Shown piece by piece: positions 62,547 to 64,000 of a stretch of DNA of 64,000 nucleotides. Position numbers and translations under genes: made by a program. Location of the stretch: contig JAAZVZ010000008.1 in assembly GCA_018623155.1 (NCBI GenBank), positions 1 through 64,000 on the forward strand. The letters run 5' to 3'. Numbering within the stretch: position 1 is the stretch's first letter; the number at the start of each line of letters is the position of its first letter. The notes under the pieces are model-generated. The model was not told where the DNA came from, made no database searches, and saw only the letters and a program-made list of their open reading frames with translations. Source of the stretch: Glaciecola sp. GTDB taxonomy: Bacteria > Pseudomonadota > Gammaproteobacteria > Enterobacterales > Alteromonadaceae.

Positions 62547-64000
62547 TATGACTCTACCTTTGGTCTTTCCGGCGTTGAGAGCTTACCCAAGTGCGCCAAT
62601 ATTAATAACGTTGAGCCCACTACGGTCAAATAAACGCCTAGGTCAAATATCAGTGCACTTGCCAGTTCAATTTCCCCAATTACTGGGATGTCAAAATAGT
62701 CGAACCAAGTGGTCATAAATGGGTAACCAAAGCCCCAGCTTGCTATACCTGTAAAGGCAGCAATTAACACCCCAAAAGCAATGAAATTTTGGTAATCAAC
62801 TTTGATTCTAGGTTTCACCCATTCGACGCCATGAGCTATGTATTGCTGAATAATAGCAATCGATGTAATCAGACCGGCAATGAACCCACCACCGGGTAAA
62901 TTATGACCGCGTAAGAATATGTAAAATGATACGAGCAGTGCCAGTGGCAAAAGACCCTGTGAAATCATTGATAGTATGACAGGATGACGGTCCGTTGACC
63001 AAGGGCGACCTCTCACATCAGTCGTTGGCATAGCAAGCTTGATGCGTGCCATAAGTTTGAAAATACCTAAGGCAGCAATGCCAAGAACAAGAATTTCACC
63101 AAGTGTGTCTAAGCCTCGAAAATCAACCAAGATGACATTCACCGCATTGGTACCACCGCCACCGGTTTTACTATTCGCTAAGTAAAATTCTGAAATACTC
63201 GCCAATGGTTGTGTAATGAAAATATAGTTTATCGTCGCGACTAAACCACCAAGCGCGGCCGCGATCCCCAAATCTCTAACGACACGACTCGGTGCACTCT
63301 CAGATGGCGTTTTCTTAGGTAGGAAGAACAAAGCCAACATCAATAAAATGACCGTAGCAACCTCAACGGATAATTGTGTAAGGGCTAGGTCTGGAGCGGA
63401 AAGGCGTGCAAATGAGACCGAAACAATAAGTCCAACAACCGATATTGCAATAAGAGCCATTAATCGCTGACGATGAAAGACCACGGTTGCAATGGCTGCG
63501 AGACACATGATCACGGCTGCTGTTATTTCAATTCCTGAGATAGGTTGCATTCTCTCAATAGAAAACGCATTTTGAAAACCAAATAATGGTTGTGCTATCA
63601 GAATGATAGTGAAGGTAAGTAAGGCTGCTACATAGCGCTGAAGCGAACCGGTATCGAACATGGCATATAAACGGCTAGCATTATTTACAATGCGTTGCAC
63701 TGCCCCTTCAAAAATATGTTTCGCGTCCGTTTCCATAAATTGTGATTGGAATCGATAAAGATGATTCCGATAAGCATATACAATTAAACCACCCACAATC
63801 GCTATTGCACTCATGAGTAATGGTAAGTTAAACCCATGCCAAATGGATAAACTGTAATATGGCAGTTCCTCGACGCGCAAAACTGATAGCGCAGCAGTCG
63901 CTAGAAAGTCTCCCACCATAAACGCTGGAAAGATACCCACCGCAATACATAACACAACCAAAATCTCAATAGGGACTTTCATAAACCTAGGCGGCTCATG
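62546..64000 (-). CDS. mnhA: Mrp/Mnh antiporter fused subunits A-B (partial, 5' end outside the window)
   Basis: The reading frame stays open to the window edge: HEPPRF precedes the ORF-track Met, so the gene is cut here and the listed start is internal. The visible part is the MrpA C-terminal region (RLSAPDLALTQLSVEVATVILLMLALFFLP and NVILVDFRGLDTLGEILVLGIAALGIF) followed by a fused MrpB domain (ISQGLLPLALLVSFYIFLRGHNLPGGGFIAGLI and the C-terminal GVYLTVVGSTLLIL). A-B fusion is known in some proteobacterial Mrp operons. It heads the operon A/B-C-D-E-F-G. Confidence 0.92.
   Translation of the reverse strand, partial: HEPPRFMKVPIEILVVLCIAVGIFPAFMVGDFLATAALSVLRVEELPYYSLSIWHGFNLPLLMSAIAIVGGLIVYAYRNHLYRFQSQFMETDAKHIFEGAVQRIVNNASRLYAMFDTGSLQRYVAALLTFTIILIAQPLFGFQNAFSIERMQPISGIEITAAVIMCLAAIATVVFHRQRLMALIAISVVGLIVSVSFARLSAPDLALTQLSVEVATVILLMLALFFLPKKTPSESAPSRVVRDLGIAAALGGLVATINYIFITQPLASISEFYLANSKTGGGGTNAVNVILVDFRGLDTLGEILVLGIAALGIFKLMARIKLAMPTTDVRGRPWSTDRHPVILSMISQGLLPLALLVSFYIFLRGHNLPGGGFIAGLITSIAIIQQYIAHGVEWVKPRIKVDYQNFIAFGVLIAAFTGIASWGFGYPFMTTWFDYFDIPVIGEIELASALIFDLGVYLTVVGSTLLILAHLGKLSTPERPKVES

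Noticed and set aside
1-64000. tRNA, rRNA, CRISPR, insertion sequence or prophage genes
   Set aside because: I scanned for their usual signatures and saw none. The absence was judged by eye and not by a search program.

Overview
The window is chromosomal DNA of a marine-type gammaproteobacterium, most likely Alteromonadales. This is inferred from the low-to-mid GC content, the prfB-lysS pair, the holD-rimI pair, a hisGDCBH operon with a histidine leader peptide, an Mrp-type Na+/H+ antiporter, a prpE-acuI pair and a syp-like polysaccharide locus. I saw no tRNA, rRNA, CRISPR array, insertion sequence or phage gene. No gap between genes exceeds about 300 bases.

Region 1 (1-11.7 kb) is housekeeping: an Hpt phosphotransfer protein, an RluA-family pseudouridine synthase and a PanE-type reductase on the plus strand; then on the minus strand prfC-argS, an FMN reductase, prfB-lysS (prfB needs a programmed +1 frameshift that splits it in the ORF track), yjdM, holD-rimI and qmcA-nfeD. 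Region 2 (11.9-14.8 kb) holds prpE and acuI, a pair that can take acrylate or propionate to propionyl-CoA.

Region 3 (14.9-38.7 kb) is the most interesting part. It is a 24-kb exopolysaccharide locus made of two convergent operons whose last stop codons overlap in a shared TTAA. The plus-strand operon encodes a phosphohexomutase, a protein with three fused GT4 glycosyltransferase domains, a Wzx-type flippase, a Wzy/ligase-type protein, a secreted LruC-domain protein, a lipoprotein, a REC-GGDEF diguanylate cyclase, another glycosyltransferase, a Wzz-type chain-length protein, a DUF4091 glycosidase-like protein, a GT4 and a membrane GT2. The minus-strand operon runs STAS protein, OmpA-like lipoprotein, six-SLBB export protein, BY-kinase-like ATPase lacking the Walker A lysine, and an RsbW-REC-PP2C protein. 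That is the same order as sypABCDE of Vibrio fischeri. The locus therefore appears to combine partner-switching control and c-di-GMP signalling with polymer assembly. No initiating sugar-phosphate transferase and no SypF/SypG-like regulators are present in the window.

Region 4 (38.8-52.2 kb) is mixed: a secreted protein of unknown function, an ElaA acetyltransferase, a four-gene sugar-acid catabolic group (class II aldolase/adducin, enolase-superfamily dehydratase, amidohydrolase lactonase, SDR dehydrogenase), an alpha/beta hydrolase with an Slp lipoprotein, tsaB, a YoaA-type helicase, a small lipoprotein, a TauE-type permease, a DUF2244 protein, a saccharopine-dehydrogenase-like protein and three small unknown genes.

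Region 5 (52.3-59.5 kb) is histidine biosynthesis: promoter, 14-residue leader peptide with four consecutive His codons, attenuator, then hisG-D-C-B-H. The operon is then broken by an inverted pair (alkyltransferase-like gene and methyltransferase) before hisA with its own predicted promoter. hisF and hisIE do not follow. Region 6 (59.5-64 kb) is a minus-strand Mrp/Mnh antiporter operon, G-F-E-D-C-AB as read along the plus strand. Its first gene, a MrpA-MrpB fusion, runs off the window end.
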